A stretch of DNA of 64,000 nt from Muribaculaceae bacterium. GTDB lineage: Bacteria; Bacteroidota; Bacteroidia; Bacteroidales; Muribaculaceae. Below are positions 17,201 through 26,894 of the stretch, one piece after another. Under the pieces are notes generated by a model. That model worked only from the letters and a program-made list of their open reading frames with translations, was not told where the DNA came from and did no database searches. The stretch lies in NCBI GenBank assembly GCA_017557425.1, contig JAFYYU010000001.1:37848-101847 (forward strand), read 5' to 3'. How positions within the stretch are numbered: position 1 is the first letter of the stretch; each line of letters opens with the position of its first letter. The position numbers and the translations under genes were made by a program.

Positions 17201-19540
17201 TTACCTAATAATCATGATTGTCGCCTGTGGTGTACCCGTCACAGCAGGTTGACCACCCTGGGCGGCATAAATATTGTAAATACCCGTCGCAACACGCTCG
17301 CCGTCGGGTCCGCTGCCATCCCATAAAGCACTGCCCATCACAGGGCCTATCTGGGTCACCACGTTGCCATCACGGTCGGTGACGGTCACATAGGAGTTCT
17401 CCATCAGGTTCGCAATCTTGATCAAGCCGGTGAAATCGGGCTCCACAGGATTCGGGAAGGCGTAAACGTCATCAAAGCTAAGCGAGGCCGCATCACCCTG
17501 AAGAATGTACTCGGCAAAGCCATTGTCGGTGAACGCATAAACACGCTCGTTGACGGTATCGCACTCTACCGAATAGACCGTATTGCTGGGCAAATCACTG
17601 TTCTCAGAAGTGAAATGATTATACACCTCACTGCCGTCAGGCGACACAAAGTACACACCGTCGTCGGTAGCAAGCCACTTGTTGTTATCACGGTCAACCC
17701 CCACGTCATAGACGCTATAACCCTCGCACAAGATACCCTTGCCCTCGGCTGACTTGGTCACAAAGGGACGCACTGCCCTGGGTTGCTCGTCAAAGACCAC
17801 GTCGGGGTCAAACATAAACACGCCCTTGGTGTGTCCCACCCAAATGTTACCGTCCTTGTCCTGTTCCAGGTGATTGACGTAGGTCCAATCCACCTGACGG
17901 TCGTTCTGGTCGATGAAACGGGACAGGTTCACCAATCGATAAGTGTTGATTTTGGGGTTAACCTCACCGTTGTCCCAACAGAAAAGCTCTGCATTGCCTG
18001 GATCTCCTGGATAGTCACCATCGATGAAAATCTTGAAATTGTTTTTCTTGGCTACCAGGAAGCGGGATCGCTGCATATCACCGGTATTAAGACTCAGCAT
18101 ACCTGAAGGCGCGAACCAGTCTGACTTGGATACTGACGATTTGTTAAACTTCTCCAGGGGGAGAACCACAACCGGTGTTTCAGCATTACCATAAGAACTA
18201 ACTACCCACAAATTACCGTAATTGTCAAACGCGGGTGTCGGTTTATAAGTGCTGATCTTCGAGTTAGTGCTTGTATAGGTGTATTTCAACGAGTTATTGG
18301 TCACCTTGTGGATACCCTTTTTCCAACTGGCACGTACATAGGTTGTTGGATCTATTGGACTGAACTCAAAAGCATAGGCGCCTTGTTCGGCTGTATAAGC
18401 CGTTGCATTGTGCCATTGCTCACCATCATAAGTGTTGATGATGTTGGAGACATCAGTCGTGGGGTTGATGCCAAAGATGGCACCGGTATTGGCGACATAC
18501 AACAGGTTCATAGCCGCATTGTACTTCAACCAATAGGGGTAATCGGTAGTCATCGAATTCATCTTATAATAAGCGGTTGAGCCACTCACGTGCAAACCGT
18601 TGGCATCGTTGATCCACACCGTACCGTCACCATAGGGATCTGACGTAGCAAATCCCACTGATGAGCCTTGCTTGGTAACCGTGTGGGCATCCTCTTCGAT
18701 GGTGTAGTAATAAGCCTGTTCAGCGAAATTGGCTATGTAACCCGTTGGAGTCTTCTGGACGCTGGTGGGAAGGGCACTCACCAGACGGGTCAATGCGGGT
18801 GTGCTCGACGAGAAATCATAATAATACAACCTGGAATTGCTCATCAGGAAGGCTGAATGGTCGTCAATCGGGAACATTTTTGCGCCCGTGAAAGAACCGC
18901 TTTTCTTTTCGAAGGTATTGATGGGGTCTTCGCTATTCGGGTCACCATAATAAGTATAACTATTGGATACAATCACCAGCTTGTTACCGATCATTGTCAC
19001 CGAGTTAACGCAAACCGTATTACGCACTTCCATGCTCTTGGTAACCATAAAAGTGGACTCATCAATGATTGCGTAACCATAACCCATAGCAACGTAGGCC
19101 TTGCCATCGACAAAAGTGATATCACGGATTTCCTTACCCACATAGTCGGTCAACTCACCGTCAGTAAGGGTATAGCCATGCACTCTTACCAGCACGTCCT
19201 TTATACCGTTGATGTTGGTTACCTTGCCTGCCGCATCTATGACATCGATGTTGGAACTTGCGTATGCCACAAACAGCAGTTTGTTCTGCCAGTCATAGTA
19301 GATCTGGGAAATCTGGTTGTCTGACAACTTGTTCTGGCGGTTCAATGACACAGTCGTCAACGTCGCCTTGTCGAACTGGTACAAGCGGTTACTGTTCAAA
19401 TAATAAATCTTGTCGCCCGTGTCAAAGACATTCTGGATTTTCTTGGTCACATAGTAGTTGTGGATTTTCCATGTGCTCGCGCTGGCAGTAGCCACAGCCA
19501 TCACCATGAGCATCAAGAAAACTAGATGTTTTTTAGTCAT
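17201..19540 (-). CDS. PorZ-like beta-propeller surface protein 2
   Basis: A 779-residue secreted protein; the signal peptide ends near ATASAS, about residue 20. It has PorZ-type propeller repeats (SDNQISQIYYDWQNKLLFVA, GKEIRDITFVDGKAYVAMGY) and a C-terminal domain with AFPNPVEPDF, LMENSYVTVTDRDGNV and a final IMIIR. It is a close paralogue of the gene at 19593 and a distant one of that at 11704. ATG 19540 is preferred because it begins the signal peptide; an in-frame ATG at 19588 overlaps the upstream gene's end. Whether it acts in type IX secretion or has another surface role is open. Confidence 0.75.
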   Translation of the reverse strand: MTKKHLVFLMLMVMAVATASASTWKIHNYYVTKKIQNVFDTGDKIYYLNSNRLYQFDKATLTTVSLNRQNKLSDNQISQIYYDWQNKLLFVAYASSNIDVIDAAGKVTNINGIKDVLVRVHGYTLTDGELTDYVGKEIRDITFVDGKAYVAMGYGYAIIDESTFMVTKSMEVRNTVCVNSVTMIGNKLVIVSNSYTYYGDPNSEDPINTFEKKSGSFTGAKMFPIDDHSAFLMSNSRLYYYDFSSSTPALTRLVSALPTSVQKTPTGYIANFAEQAYYYTIEEDAHTVTKQGSSVGFATSDPYGDGTVWINDANGLHVSGSTAYYKMNSMTTDYPYWLKYNAAMNLLYVANTGAIFGINPTTDVSNIINTYDGEQWHNATAYTAEQGAYAFEFSPIDPTTYVRASWKKGIHKVTNNSLKYTYTSTNSKISTYKPTPAFDNYGNLWVVSSYGNAETPVVVLPLEKFNKSSVSKSDWFAPSGMLSLNTGDMQRSRFLVAKKNNFKIFIDGDYPGDPGNAELFCWDNGEVNPKINTYRLVNLSRFIDQNDRQVDWTYVNHLEQDKDGNIWVGHTKGVFMFDPDVVFDEQPRAVRPFVTKSAEGKGILCEGYSVYDVGVDRDNNKWLATDDGVYFVSPDGSEVYNHFTSENSDLPSNTVYSVECDTVNERVYAFTDNGFAEYILQGDAASLSFDDVYAFPNPVEPDFTGLIKIANLMENSYVTVTDRDGNVVTQIGPVMGSALWDGSGPDGERVATGIYNIYAAQGGQPAVTGTPQATIMIIR

Positions 19541-19592
19541 ATCGCGTAAATTTTTATTATTATATTCAAATTGTTCCTTATTCTGCAAGCGG

Positions 19593-21938
19593 TCACCTGA
19601 TAATCATCACCGTTGCCTGTGGTGTCCCCGTCACAACAGGTTGACCGCCCTGGGCGGCATAAATATTGTAAATGCCCGTCGCAACACGCTCGCCGTCAGG
19701 TCCGCTGCCATCCCACAGGGCACTACCCATCACTGGACCCAACTGGGTCACCACGTTGCCCTCGCGGTCGGTGACGGTCACATAGGTGTTCTCCATCAGG
19801 TTCGCAATTTTGATCATACCCGTAAAGTCAGGCTCCACAGGATTCGGGAAAGCGTAAACGTCATCGAAGCTGAGCGCCGCGGCATCACCCTGGGCGATGT
19901 ACTCGGCAAAGCCATTGTCGGTATACACATAGACGCGAGCATTGACGGTATCGCACTCTACCGAATAGACGGTGTTGCTGGGCAAATCGCTGTTATCAGA
20001 AGTGAAATGATTATAAACCTCACTGCCGTCGGGCGACACAAAATAAACGCCGTCGTCGGTGGCAAGCCACTTGTTATTATCACGGTCAACACCCACGTCA
20101 TAGACGCTATAGCCCTCACACAAGATGCCCTTGCCCTCGGTGGACTTCATCACAAAGGGACGCACTGCTCTGGGCTGCTCGTCAAAGACCACATCGGGGT
20201 CAAACATGAACACGCCCTTGGTGTGTCCCACCCAGACGTTACCATCCTTGTCCTGTTCCATGTGGTTGATGTACGTCCAATCCACCTGGCGGTCGTTCTG
20301 GTCGATGAAACGGGACAAGCCTACCAAGCGATAGGTGTCGATAGTGGGGTCAACCTGACCGTTGTCCCAACAGAATAATTTCCCCGAACCATCAGGTCTG
20401 GGATAATCACCATCAGTATACATCTTTACGTTATTCTTCATGCTCACCAGCAGACGTGACCGCTGCATATCTCCCGTGTTGAGGCTGAGCAGTCCACTCG
20501 GCTGGAACCAATCGCTATTGGTCACTGATGATGCAGCGAACTTGTCAGCGGGAAGCACGGCCACTGGACAAGAAGCATAATTAAAAGAAGTGACAACCCA
20601 CAAGTTACCATATTTGTCAAAAGCGGGAGTGGGCTTATATTTTCCAATCTTTGAGTTAGAACTGGTATAGGTGTATTTCAACGTATTATTGGTCACCTTG
20701 AAGATTCCTTTGTTCCAGCTGGAACGCACGTAGGTAGTGGGATCCAGCGGGTTGAACTCAAAAGCATAGCCTGCTCCTGGGGCTGAATATGCTGTTGCAC
20801 CAGCCCATTGCTCTCCGTCATAGGTGTTGATTACGTTAGCTATACTAGTCGAGTTGTTGTTGATATAGGCAATGGGACCAGAAACGGCGGCATACAGCAG
20901 GTTCATGGCCGCATTGTACTTCAGCCAATAGGGCTGATCGGTCGTCAGAGAGTTCATCTTATAATATACTGTTGATCCGCTCACGTGCAAACCATTGGCA
21001 TCGTTAATCCATACAGTGCCGTCACCGTTGGGATCTGAGGTAACAAATCCCACTGCTGAACCTTGTTTGGTTGCTGTTTGTCCAGTCTCGTCAATCGTGT
21101 AGTAATAGGACTGGCCGGCAAAATTGGCGATATATCCAGTGGTGGTCTTCTGCACACTGGTTGCTTTTGCGCTCACTAAATCTGTAAATGCGGGTGTGCC
21201 GGACGAAAAATCGCAGTAGTTTAGTTTAGAGCTTCCCAACACAAATACAGCATGGTCATTGATGGGATACATCTTTGCGTTAGAGAAGGCACCGCTGGTC
21301 TTTTGGAAAGTACTAATCGGGTCTTGGCTTTCCGGATCACCATAATACATGTAATTGCCGGAGAGCAAGACCAACTTATCACCCACCTTGGCGGCCGAAT
21401 AAATACAGGTAGGACGGCGCACCCAATGACTCCTGACCATCGATAATGTCTCTTCATCGATAACGGCAAAACCATAACCCATGGCAACGTATGCCTTGCC
21501 ATCAGCGAAGGTGATATCGCGGATTTCCTTGCCCACATAAGATGACAATTCCTTATCATCGGTGAACGTGAAAGACTGAACCGAAACCGGCACATTTTTG
21601 ATACCGTTGATGTTGGTCACATGGCCGGCCTCATCAATGACGTCGATGTTAGAATTGGCATAGGCGACAAAGAGCAACTTGTTTTCCCAATCGTAATAAA
21701 TTTGGGATATCTGGTTGTCTGACAACTTGTTCTGTCGGTTTAATGCCACAGTCGTCAACGTCGCTTTGTCAAACTGGAACAAGCGGTCGCTATTCAGATA
21801 ATAGATCTTGTCGCCAGTATCGAAGACATTCTGGATTTTTGAGGTCACATAGTAATTGTGGATTTTCCATGTGCTCGCACTGGCAGTAGCCACTGTCATC
21901 ACCAAGAGCATCAAGAAAACTAGATGTTTTTTTGCCAT
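19593..21938 (-). CDS. PorZ-like beta-propeller surface protein 3
   Basis: A 781-residue paralogue of the downstream protein, nearly identical in its signal peptide and last 250 residues and more diverged in the middle. It shares KQIAD-free propeller signatures such as SDNQISQIYYDWENKLLF and the C-terminal AFPNPVEPDF and VTGTPQATVMIIR. ATG 21938 begins the signal peptide; the frame stays open to 22130 but that stretch has no coding character. A promoter at 22032 fits this start. It is probably first in the operon, followed 52 bases later by its paralogue. Confidence 0.75.
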   Translation of the reverse strand: MAKKHLVFLMLLVMTVATASASTWKIHNYYVTSKIQNVFDTGDKIYYLNSDRLFQFDKATLTTVALNRQNKLSDNQISQIYYDWENKLLFVAYANSNIDVIDEAGHVTNINGIKNVPVSVQSFTFTDDKELSSYVGKEIRDITFADGKAYVAMGYGFAVIDEETLSMVRSHWVRRPTCIYSAAKVGDKLVLLSGNYMYYGDPESQDPISTFQKTSGAFSNAKMYPINDHAVFVLGSSKLNYCDFSSGTPAFTDLVSAKATSVQKTTTGYIANFAGQSYYYTIDETGQTATKQGSAVGFVTSDPNGDGTVWINDANGLHVSGSTVYYKMNSLTTDQPYWLKYNAAMNLLYAAVSGPIAYINNNSTSIANVINTYDGEQWAGATAYSAPGAGYAFEFNPLDPTTYVRSSWNKGIFKVTNNTLKYTYTSSNSKIGKYKPTPAFDKYGNLWVVTSFNYASCPVAVLPADKFAASSVTNSDWFQPSGLLSLNTGDMQRSRLLVSMKNNVKMYTDGDYPRPDGSGKLFCWDNGQVDPTIDTYRLVGLSRFIDQNDRQVDWTYINHMEQDKDGNVWVGHTKGVFMFDPDVVFDEQPRAVRPFVMKSTEGKGILCEGYSVYDVGVDRDNNKWLATDDGVYFVSPDGSEVYNHFTSDNSDLPSNTVYSVECDTVNARVYVYTDNGFAEYIAQGDAAALSFDDVYAFPNPVEPDFTGMIKIANLMENTYVTVTDREGNVVTQLGPVMGSALWDGSGPDGERVATGIYNIYAAQGGQPVVTGTPQATVMIIR

Positions 21939-22031
21939 ATCGCGTAAAAATATTATTTGTCGTCTATAATTAATACGTTGATTTACAGCGAGATGTGAAT
22001 AAAAGCACACAAAACCCACTGAAACAACTGC

Positions 22032-22039
22032 CAAAGATA
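22032..22039 (-). promoter_or_regulatory. Putative -7 element of the PorZ paralogue operon
   Basis: CAAAGATA on the plus strand reads TATCTTTG on the minus strand, matching the Bacteroidota -7 consensus. No clear -33 TTTG is found at the right distance. The leader to ATG 21938 would be near 87 bases. Confidence 0.5.
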
Positions 22040-22120
22040 TAAAATAATGACGGATAATTGCGTCTTTTTCAGGTCGAAGAAACGAAAATAATTCTGAAAA
22101 AATGCAAAAAGCAAAAACAA

Positions 22121-22158
22121 CTGGGGGCAAGCCCCGCCCAACGGCGGCTTGCCCCCAG
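22121..22158 (-). terminator. Strong lysS terminator
   Basis: CTGGGGGCAAGCC at 22121-22133 and its exact complement at 22146-22158 form a 13-bp GC-rich stem. On the minus strand it is followed by a T-rich run (complement of about 22106-22120). It ends lysS transcription before the PorZ-like operon promoter. Confidence 0.85.
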
Positions 22159-22187
22159 ATTCATGTTGGGGTTTATACTGACGGCTC

Positions 22188-23933
22188 TCACTGCTGCGAC
22201 GCGGCAGCGGCAGCCTCAACCCATTTCTTCACCTCGTCAACGACAGGCACTTTGTAGACCAGCTTAAATTTCTTGTTAATATCCAGCAAATCCTGGAACA
22301 GTTTACCGGGTTTTTCCAATGCGCCCAGGGCGGCAACAGTAAGGAAACCTGCCTTCTGGATGGGAGCGACCCACTCCTGGGGGATACCCAGGGCGGTGAA
22401 TGCCTCTTCCTTGTCGCGGGCGGGCACTTTTTCGGGACGCATCTGCGGGAACAGGAGCACATCCTGGATATAGCTGTTGCCTGTCATGAGCATCACCAGA
22501 CGGTCTATGCCGATGCCGATGCCGCTCGTGGGCGGCATACCGTACTGCAGGGCGCGCAGGAAATCCTGATCGATAATCATCGCCTCGTCGTCACCCTTGT
22601 CGGCCAGGCGCATCTGCTCCTTGAAGCGCTCTTCCTGGTCAATGGGGTCATTCAACTCGCTATAGGCATTGGCCACCTCCTTGCCGTTGACCATAAGTTC
22701 GAATCGCTCGGTCAAACCGGGCTTGCTGCGATGCATCTTGGTCAGCGGTGACATCTCGACAGGATAATCAATAATGAAGGTAGGCTGGATGAAAGAGCCC
22801 TCGCAGAACTCGCCGAAGATCTCGTCAATCAGCTTGCCTTTGCCCATCGTGTCGTCAATCTCAAGCTTGAGTTGCTTGCAAACCTCGCGGATTTCGTCCT
22901 CGGTCTTTCCCTCCAGGTCATAGCCCGTCTTTTCCTTGATGGCTTCGAGGATGGGCAGACGACGGTAGGGCGCCTTGAAACTGATGACCTGACCGTCGAT
23001 TTCTGTCTCGGGCTTGCCGTTGACAGCTACGCAGATAGTCTCAAGCAGATGCTCGGTGAACGACATCATCCAGTTATAGTCCTTATACTGCACGTACAGC
23101 TCCATGCAGGTGAACTCGGGATTGTGGTTGCGGTCCATGCCCTCGTTGCGGAAGTTCTTGCCGATCTCATACACACCCTCGAAACCGCCCACAATCAGGC
23201 GCTTGAGGTAGAGTTCGGTAGCGATGCGCATGTACATGGGGATGTTCAACGCATTGAAGTGGGTGATGAACGGGCGAGCCGTAGCACCACCGGCAATAGC
23301 CTGCAATGTCGGGGTCTCAACCTCGGTATAGCCTGCATCATCCAGCACCTGACGCATGGTCTTCACGACCAGCGCACGTTTCAAGAAGGTCTCCTTGACG
23401 CCCTTGTTGACCACCAGGTCGACATAGCGCTGGCGGTAACGCATCTCAGGATCCTCAAATGCGTCATAGGTCACACCGTCCTTCTCCTTGACGACGGGCA
23501 GCGGTTTCAATGACTTGCTCAACAGCTTGAGCGACTGGGCATGGACACTGATCTCACCCGTTTGGGTACGGAACACGTATCCCTGCACGCCCACGAAGTC
23601 GCCCATGTCGAGCAACTTCTTGAAAACGGTGTTGTACAACTCCTTGTCCTCACCAGGGCACAAATCGTCGCGGCTCACATATACCTGCACACGACCATGA
23701 GAGTCCTGCAGCTCAAAGAAAGATGCTTTGCCCATAATGCGGCGGTTCATCATTCGTCCGGCGATGCTCACCTGCCGCGGCTCAGCATCGTCTTTAAAGT
23801 CGGCAATGATCTCGTCACTATAGGCATTCACCACATACTCGTCAGCGGGATAGGGATTGATGCCCATCTCCTTGAGCGTCTCCAAACTGTTGCGGCGAAT
23901 AATCTCTTGTTCGCTTAATTCAAGTACATTCAT
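22188..23933 (-). CDS. lysS: Lysyl-tRNA synthetase, class II
   Basis: A 581-residue enzyme that charges tRNA-Lys with lysine in the cytosol. An OB-fold anticodon domain (about residues 55-150, with [11 protein letters not shown]) precedes the class II core: motif 2 [19 protein letters not shown] and motif 3 [15 protein letters not shown]. The C terminus is longer than the usual 500 or so residues; the extra 75 residues after the core (from about ARDKEEAF) resemble a helix-rich tail seen in Bacteroidota. It has its own promoter and terminator. A tRNA-Lys gene lies further along in the window. Confidence 0.96.
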   Translation of the reverse strand: MNVLELSEQEIIRRNSLETLKEMGINPYPADEYVVNAYSDEIIADFKDDAEPRQVSIAGRMMNRRIMGKASFFELQDSHGRVQVYVSRDDLCPGEDKELYNTVFKKLLDMGDFVGVQGYVFRTQTGEISVHAQSLKLLSKSLKPLPVVKEKDGVTYDAFEDPEMRYRQRYVDLVVNKGVKETFLKRALVVKTMRQVLDDAGYTEVETPTLQAIAGGATARPFITHFNALNIPMYMRIATELYLKRLIVGGFEGVYEIGKNFRNEGMDRNHNPEFTCMELYVQYKDYNWMMSFTEHLLETICVAVNGKPETEIDGQVISFKAPYRRLPILEAIKEKTGYDLEGKTEDEIREVCKQLKLEIDDTMGKGKLIDEIFGEFCEGSFIQPTFIIDYPVEMSPLTKMHRSKPGLTERFELMVNGKEVANAYSELNDPIDQEERFKEQMRLADKGDDEAMIIDQDFLRALQYGMPPTSGIGIGIDRLVMLMTGNSYIQDVLLFPQMRPEKVPARDKEEAFTALGIPQEWVAPIQKAGFLTVAALGALEKPGKLFQDLLDINKKFKLVYKVPVVDEVKKWVEAAAAASQQ

Positions 23934-23974
23934 TCCTTATGTCGATTTTTGATGTTATGTCTCGATTGAGAGCG

Positions 23975-23982
23975 CAAAGGTA
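23975..23982 (-). promoter_or_regulatory. Putative lysS -7 element
   Basis: CAAAGGTA reads TACCTTTG on the minus strand, 42 bases before the lysS ATG. A clear -33 element was not found. Confidence 0.55.
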
Positions 23983-24000
23983 GTAAAAAGTTTTCACTTG

Positions 24001-25017
24001 TCAGTTGACCGTTTTCAGTTTCTTGTAGGGTTTGCCCAGGAGGAAGGGGAAATAGCGTTCCACAATCAGGGCAAGGGGATAAAGAATGGCCATGACAAGG
24101 AGGGCGATAAATACCTTTAATATAATATTGTCATCGAATACTTCAGGACCGGCAAATTTGGCAACTAGCATCTTGATGATGCCGATGAGGTAATTCTGCA
24201 AAGCCAGGTAAGTGATACCTGTAATGGCGACGGTCTGAGCGACGCGGCTGGTGCCGAAAAGCGTTTCCAGCCACTTGCACACGGCGGTGTAGAAGGGCAG
24301 CACCAGGATCACGGCTTCGGGGGCGAGGACATAGGCCACACCACGGTCAATGGTCAACGGGGCAATGATGAGGAAGCCCAAGCCAACCACAGCCAACACT
24401 ATCCACAGCAAAGAACGGGCTGGAGTGGAGAAATCGAATCGGTCCACCTGCTTGTGGCTGCAGTTGCCCAAGGCGTAAATGGGCATATACAGGAAAGCCT
24501 TGTCAAGGTTCCAATAGCGTAACCACGGCAGGTCAGGCATGACAAGCAGAGAAAGACTCAGAAGCAGGGCAACCACTAGAGGCCAATATCCTCCAAGATA
24601 CTTTTTTATCGGGTAATAGATGACCTGCATCGTGAACAGGGCAGCGATGAACCAGAAAGGTCCCAGCACCACGTCGGGTGTACCCTGAATGAACTGCCAC
24701 AACGGGGTGAGCGTGTCTATCGCCTGTTCCTCGGGACCCGCCATGCGACGTCCAACAAGAAGCCACAAAGCATAAAAAATGACGAAGAACGTGGTATAAG
24801 GAACCAGCAACTGGCGGGCACGGTGACGCAGGAAAGTAAAGAAATTCTTCTGCTTGGCGATGTTGAACAAATAACCCGCAGCAAAGAAGAACACCGGCGC
24901 GCCCATGTTAAACAATGCCGCCTCATGGGCATTGTCATAGCGCGGCGGCGTGTGGTAAACCACCACCAGCGTCATCGCAATCAACTTGATATAGTCGAGC
25001 CAAGCTTGCCGTTTCAT
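24001..25017 (-). CDS. Membrane acyltransferase (acyltransferase_3 family)
   Basis: A 338-residue polytopic protein with about ten membrane helices. The start YIKLIAMTLVVVYHTP carries the His of the acyltransferase_3 family, followed by FNMGAPVFFFAAGYLF and FLRHRARQLLVPY. Members O-acetylate sugars of exopolysaccharide, LPS or peptidoglycan. The acceptor here is not indicated. It follows serS across an inverted repeat at 25035 that may partly separate the two. The stop codon lies close to the lysS promoter. Confidence 0.85.
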   Translation of the reverse strand: MKRQAWLDYIKLIAMTLVVVYHTPPRYDNAHEAALFNMGAPVFFFAAGYLFNIAKQKNFFTFLRHRARQLLVPYTTFFVIFYALWLLVGRRMAGPEEQAIDTLTPLWQFIQGTPDVVLGPFWFIAALFTMQVIYYPIKKYLGGYWPLVVALLLSLSLLVMPDLPWLRYWNLDKAFLYMPIYALGNCSHKQVDRFDFSTPARSLLWIVLAVVGLGFLIIAPLTIDRGVAYVLAPEAVILVLPFYTAVCKWLETLFGTSRVAQTVAITGITYLALQNYLIGIIKMLVAKFAGPEVFDDNIILKVFIALLVMAILYPLALIVERYFPFLLGKPYKKLKTVN

Positions 25018-25034
25018 TCACTTGTCAATTTCAA

Positions 25035-25107
25035 CTCACGCCAAGGCGCTAAGTCGCTAAGATTCTATCAATAAATAAAACTTTGCGGCTTAGCGCCTTA
25101 GCGTGAG
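25035..25107. repeat. Inverted repeat of CTAAGGCG-type octamers
   Basis: Two 27-base arms (25035-25061 and 25081-25107) are complementary with three mismatches, two of them G-T compatible. Each arm is itself built of roughly 8-base units such as CTAAGGCG, CTAAGCCG and CAAAG. It sits after the serS stop codon and could fold as a terminator or act as an intergenic repeat. Confidence 0.75.
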
Positions 25108-25120
25108 ACTCTGTGTTTAC

Positions 25121-26392
25121 TCAGTCGATGATGTCAAAACCAGAGTAGCGCTGCAGGGCCGCAGGGATGCGGATGCCCTCGGGCGTCTGGTTGTTCTCGA
25201 GCAGTGCAGCCACGATTCGGGGCAATGCCAATGCCGAACCGTTCAAAGTGTGGCACAGGTGGGTCTTCTTGTCGTCGCCACGGTAGCGGCACTTGAGGCG
25301 GTTGGCCTGATAGGTCTCGAAGTTGGAAACACTGCTCACCTCGAGCCAGCGCTGCTGGGCAGCCGACCACACCTCAAAGTCGAAGGTGATGGCGCTGGTA
25401 AAGCTCATGTCACCGCCGCACAGGCGCAGGATGTGCCAGGGCAACTCCAGCTTCTCAAGCAAGCCCTGAACATGGTCCTTCATCTCCTCGAGAGCGGCGT
25501 AGGAATCCTCGGGTTTCTCGATACGCACAATTTCCACCTTATCGAACTGATGCAGGCGGTTCAGGCCTCGCACGTCCTTGCCGTAGGAGCCGGCCTCGCG
25601 GCGGAAGCAAGCCGAATAGGCACAATTCTTCTTGGGCAACTCCTCCTGCGGGATAATGACGTCACGGTACAAGTTGGTGACGGGCACCTCGGCGGTTGGA
25701 ATTAAGTAGAAGTTGTCCACCTGGCAATGGTACATCTGACCCTCCTTGTCGGGCAGCTGTCCCGTTCCCAGTCCCGAAGCCTCGTTGACCACCAGTGGCG
25801 GCTCAATCTCGAGGTAACCGGCCTTGCCTGCCTCATCGAGGAAGAACTGGATCAATGCGCGTTGCAGGCGTGCTCCCTTGCCGACATAGACAGGGAAACC
25901 CGCACCCGTGATCTTCACACCCAGGTCAAAATCAATCAGGTTATATTTCTTGGCCAGGTCCCAATGGGGAAGAGCATCCTCGCCCAGCTCGGGCATCTTG
26001 CCGCCGGTCTTCTCGACCACGTTGTCCTCGGCAGTGCGGCCCTCGGGTACACCGCTATAGGGCACGTTGGGGATGCTGAGCAGGATTTCAGTAATCTCGT
26101 CCTGAGCGGCCGTCAGGTTATCGTCAATTTCCTTGTTGGCAGTCTTCAGGTCAGCCACCTGAGCCTTGACATTCTCAGCTTCGTCACGGTTGCCCTGCTT
26201 CATGAGGGCACCGATCTGGGCGGCCATTTTATTGAGTACAGCGGCGTTGTCGTCGCGTTGTTTTTGCAGTGCACGGCGCTGCTTATCCAGATCCACGATT
26301 CGCATGATGGGCTCGCGTCCGTCAAACTGCTTGACGGCAAGGCGGCGAATCACCTCCTCAGGGTCCTGGTTAATGAGTTGTAATGTCAGCAT
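25121..26392 (-). CDS. serS: Seryl-tRNA synthetase
   Basis: A 423-residue class II synthetase that charges tRNA-Ser. The N-terminal antiparallel coiled coil spans roughly residues 25-105 (KQRRALQKQRDDNAAVL and similar). The core shows motif 2 FRREAGSYGKDVRGLNRLHQF and motif 3 GSALALPRIVAALLEN. Length is normal. The start is MLTLQLINQDPEEV, 24 bases from the yqeY stop codon; the gap holds three TAG-type heptads. It is downstream of ftsZ and yqeY. Confidence 0.96.
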   Translation of the reverse strand: MLTLQLINQDPEEVIRRLAVKQFDGREPIMRIVDLDKQRRALQKQRDDNAAVLNKMAAQIGALMKQGNRDEAENVKAQVADLKTANKEIDDNLTAAQDEITEILLSIPNVPYSGVPEGRTAEDNVVEKTGGKMPELGEDALPHWDLAKKYNLIDFDLGVKITGAGFPVYVGKGARLQRALIQFFLDEAGKAGYLEIEPPLVVNEASGLGTGQLPDKEGQMYHCQVDNFYLIPTAEVPVTNLYRDVIIPQEELPKKNCAYSACFRREAGSYGKDVRGLNRLHQFDKVEIVRIEKPEDSYAALEEMKDHVQGLLEKLELPWHILRLCGGDMSFTSAITFDFEVWSAAQQRWLEVSSVSNFETYQANRLKCRYRGDDKKTHLCHTLNGSALALPRIVAALLENNQTPEGIRIPAALQRYSGFDIID

Positions 26393-26396
26393 ATTT

Positions 26397-26417
26397 TAGT
26401 TTCTAATCCCTAGTTTT
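26397..26417. repeat. Short heptad array (TAGTYYY type)
   Basis: TAGTTTC, TAATCCC and TAGTTTT follow one another at an exact 7-base period in the gap between yqeY and serS, ending at the yqeY stop codon. It is the shortest of three such arrays in the window. Confidence 0.6.
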
Positions 26418-26875
26418 TATTGGTTGGCGGAGAGAAGTTCTTTAACCTTGGCGCTGATGGCACGTCCCTCGGCGCGTCCGGCAAGTTGCTTGGTGGCAAC
26501 GCCCATAACCTTGCCCATGTCCTTCATACTCGTTGCGCCAGCCTGCTCAATGATGAACTTGATGTGAGCCGTGAGTTCCTCGTCATTCATCTGCTTGGGC
26601 AGGAATTCCTCGATTACCGAGGCTTGCAGCAGCTCCACATCTGCCAGGTCCTGACGTTGCTGGTCGATGTAGATCTGCGCGCTTTCCTTGCGCTGCTTAG
26701 CCATGCGCACGAGCACTTTGAGGGCATTCTCGTCACTGACCTCTCCGTTGTTGCCTGGAGCGGTCTTGATGAGCAGGAATTCGGCCTTGATGCCCCTGAG
26801 GGCTTCAAGCCGCCCCTTGTCGTGGGCCTTCATTGCCTCCTTAATGCCACTATTGACCTGATCAAAAATGCTCAT
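26417..26875 (-). CDS. GatB/YqeY domain protein
   Basis: A 152-residue protein of the YqeY family, related to the tail domain of GatB. Conserved features are the start IFDQVNSGIKEAMKAHDKGRLEALR and the C-terminal GATSMKDMGKVMGVATKQLAGRAEG. The tRNA-amidotransferase tail domain binds tRNA, but free-standing YqeY has no settled function. It lies 20 bases after ftsZ, as often seen in Bacteroidales, and before serS. Confidence 0.9.
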   Translation of the reverse strand: MSIFDQVNSGIKEAMKAHDKGRLEALRGIKAEFLLIKTAPGNNGEVSDENALKVLVRMAKQRKESAQIYIDQQRQDLADVELLQASVIEEFLPKQMNDEELTAHIKFIIEQAGATSMKDMGKVMGVATKQLAGRAEGRAISAKVKELLSANQ

Positions 26876-26894
26876 AGTTCATTTCTCCTGTTTT

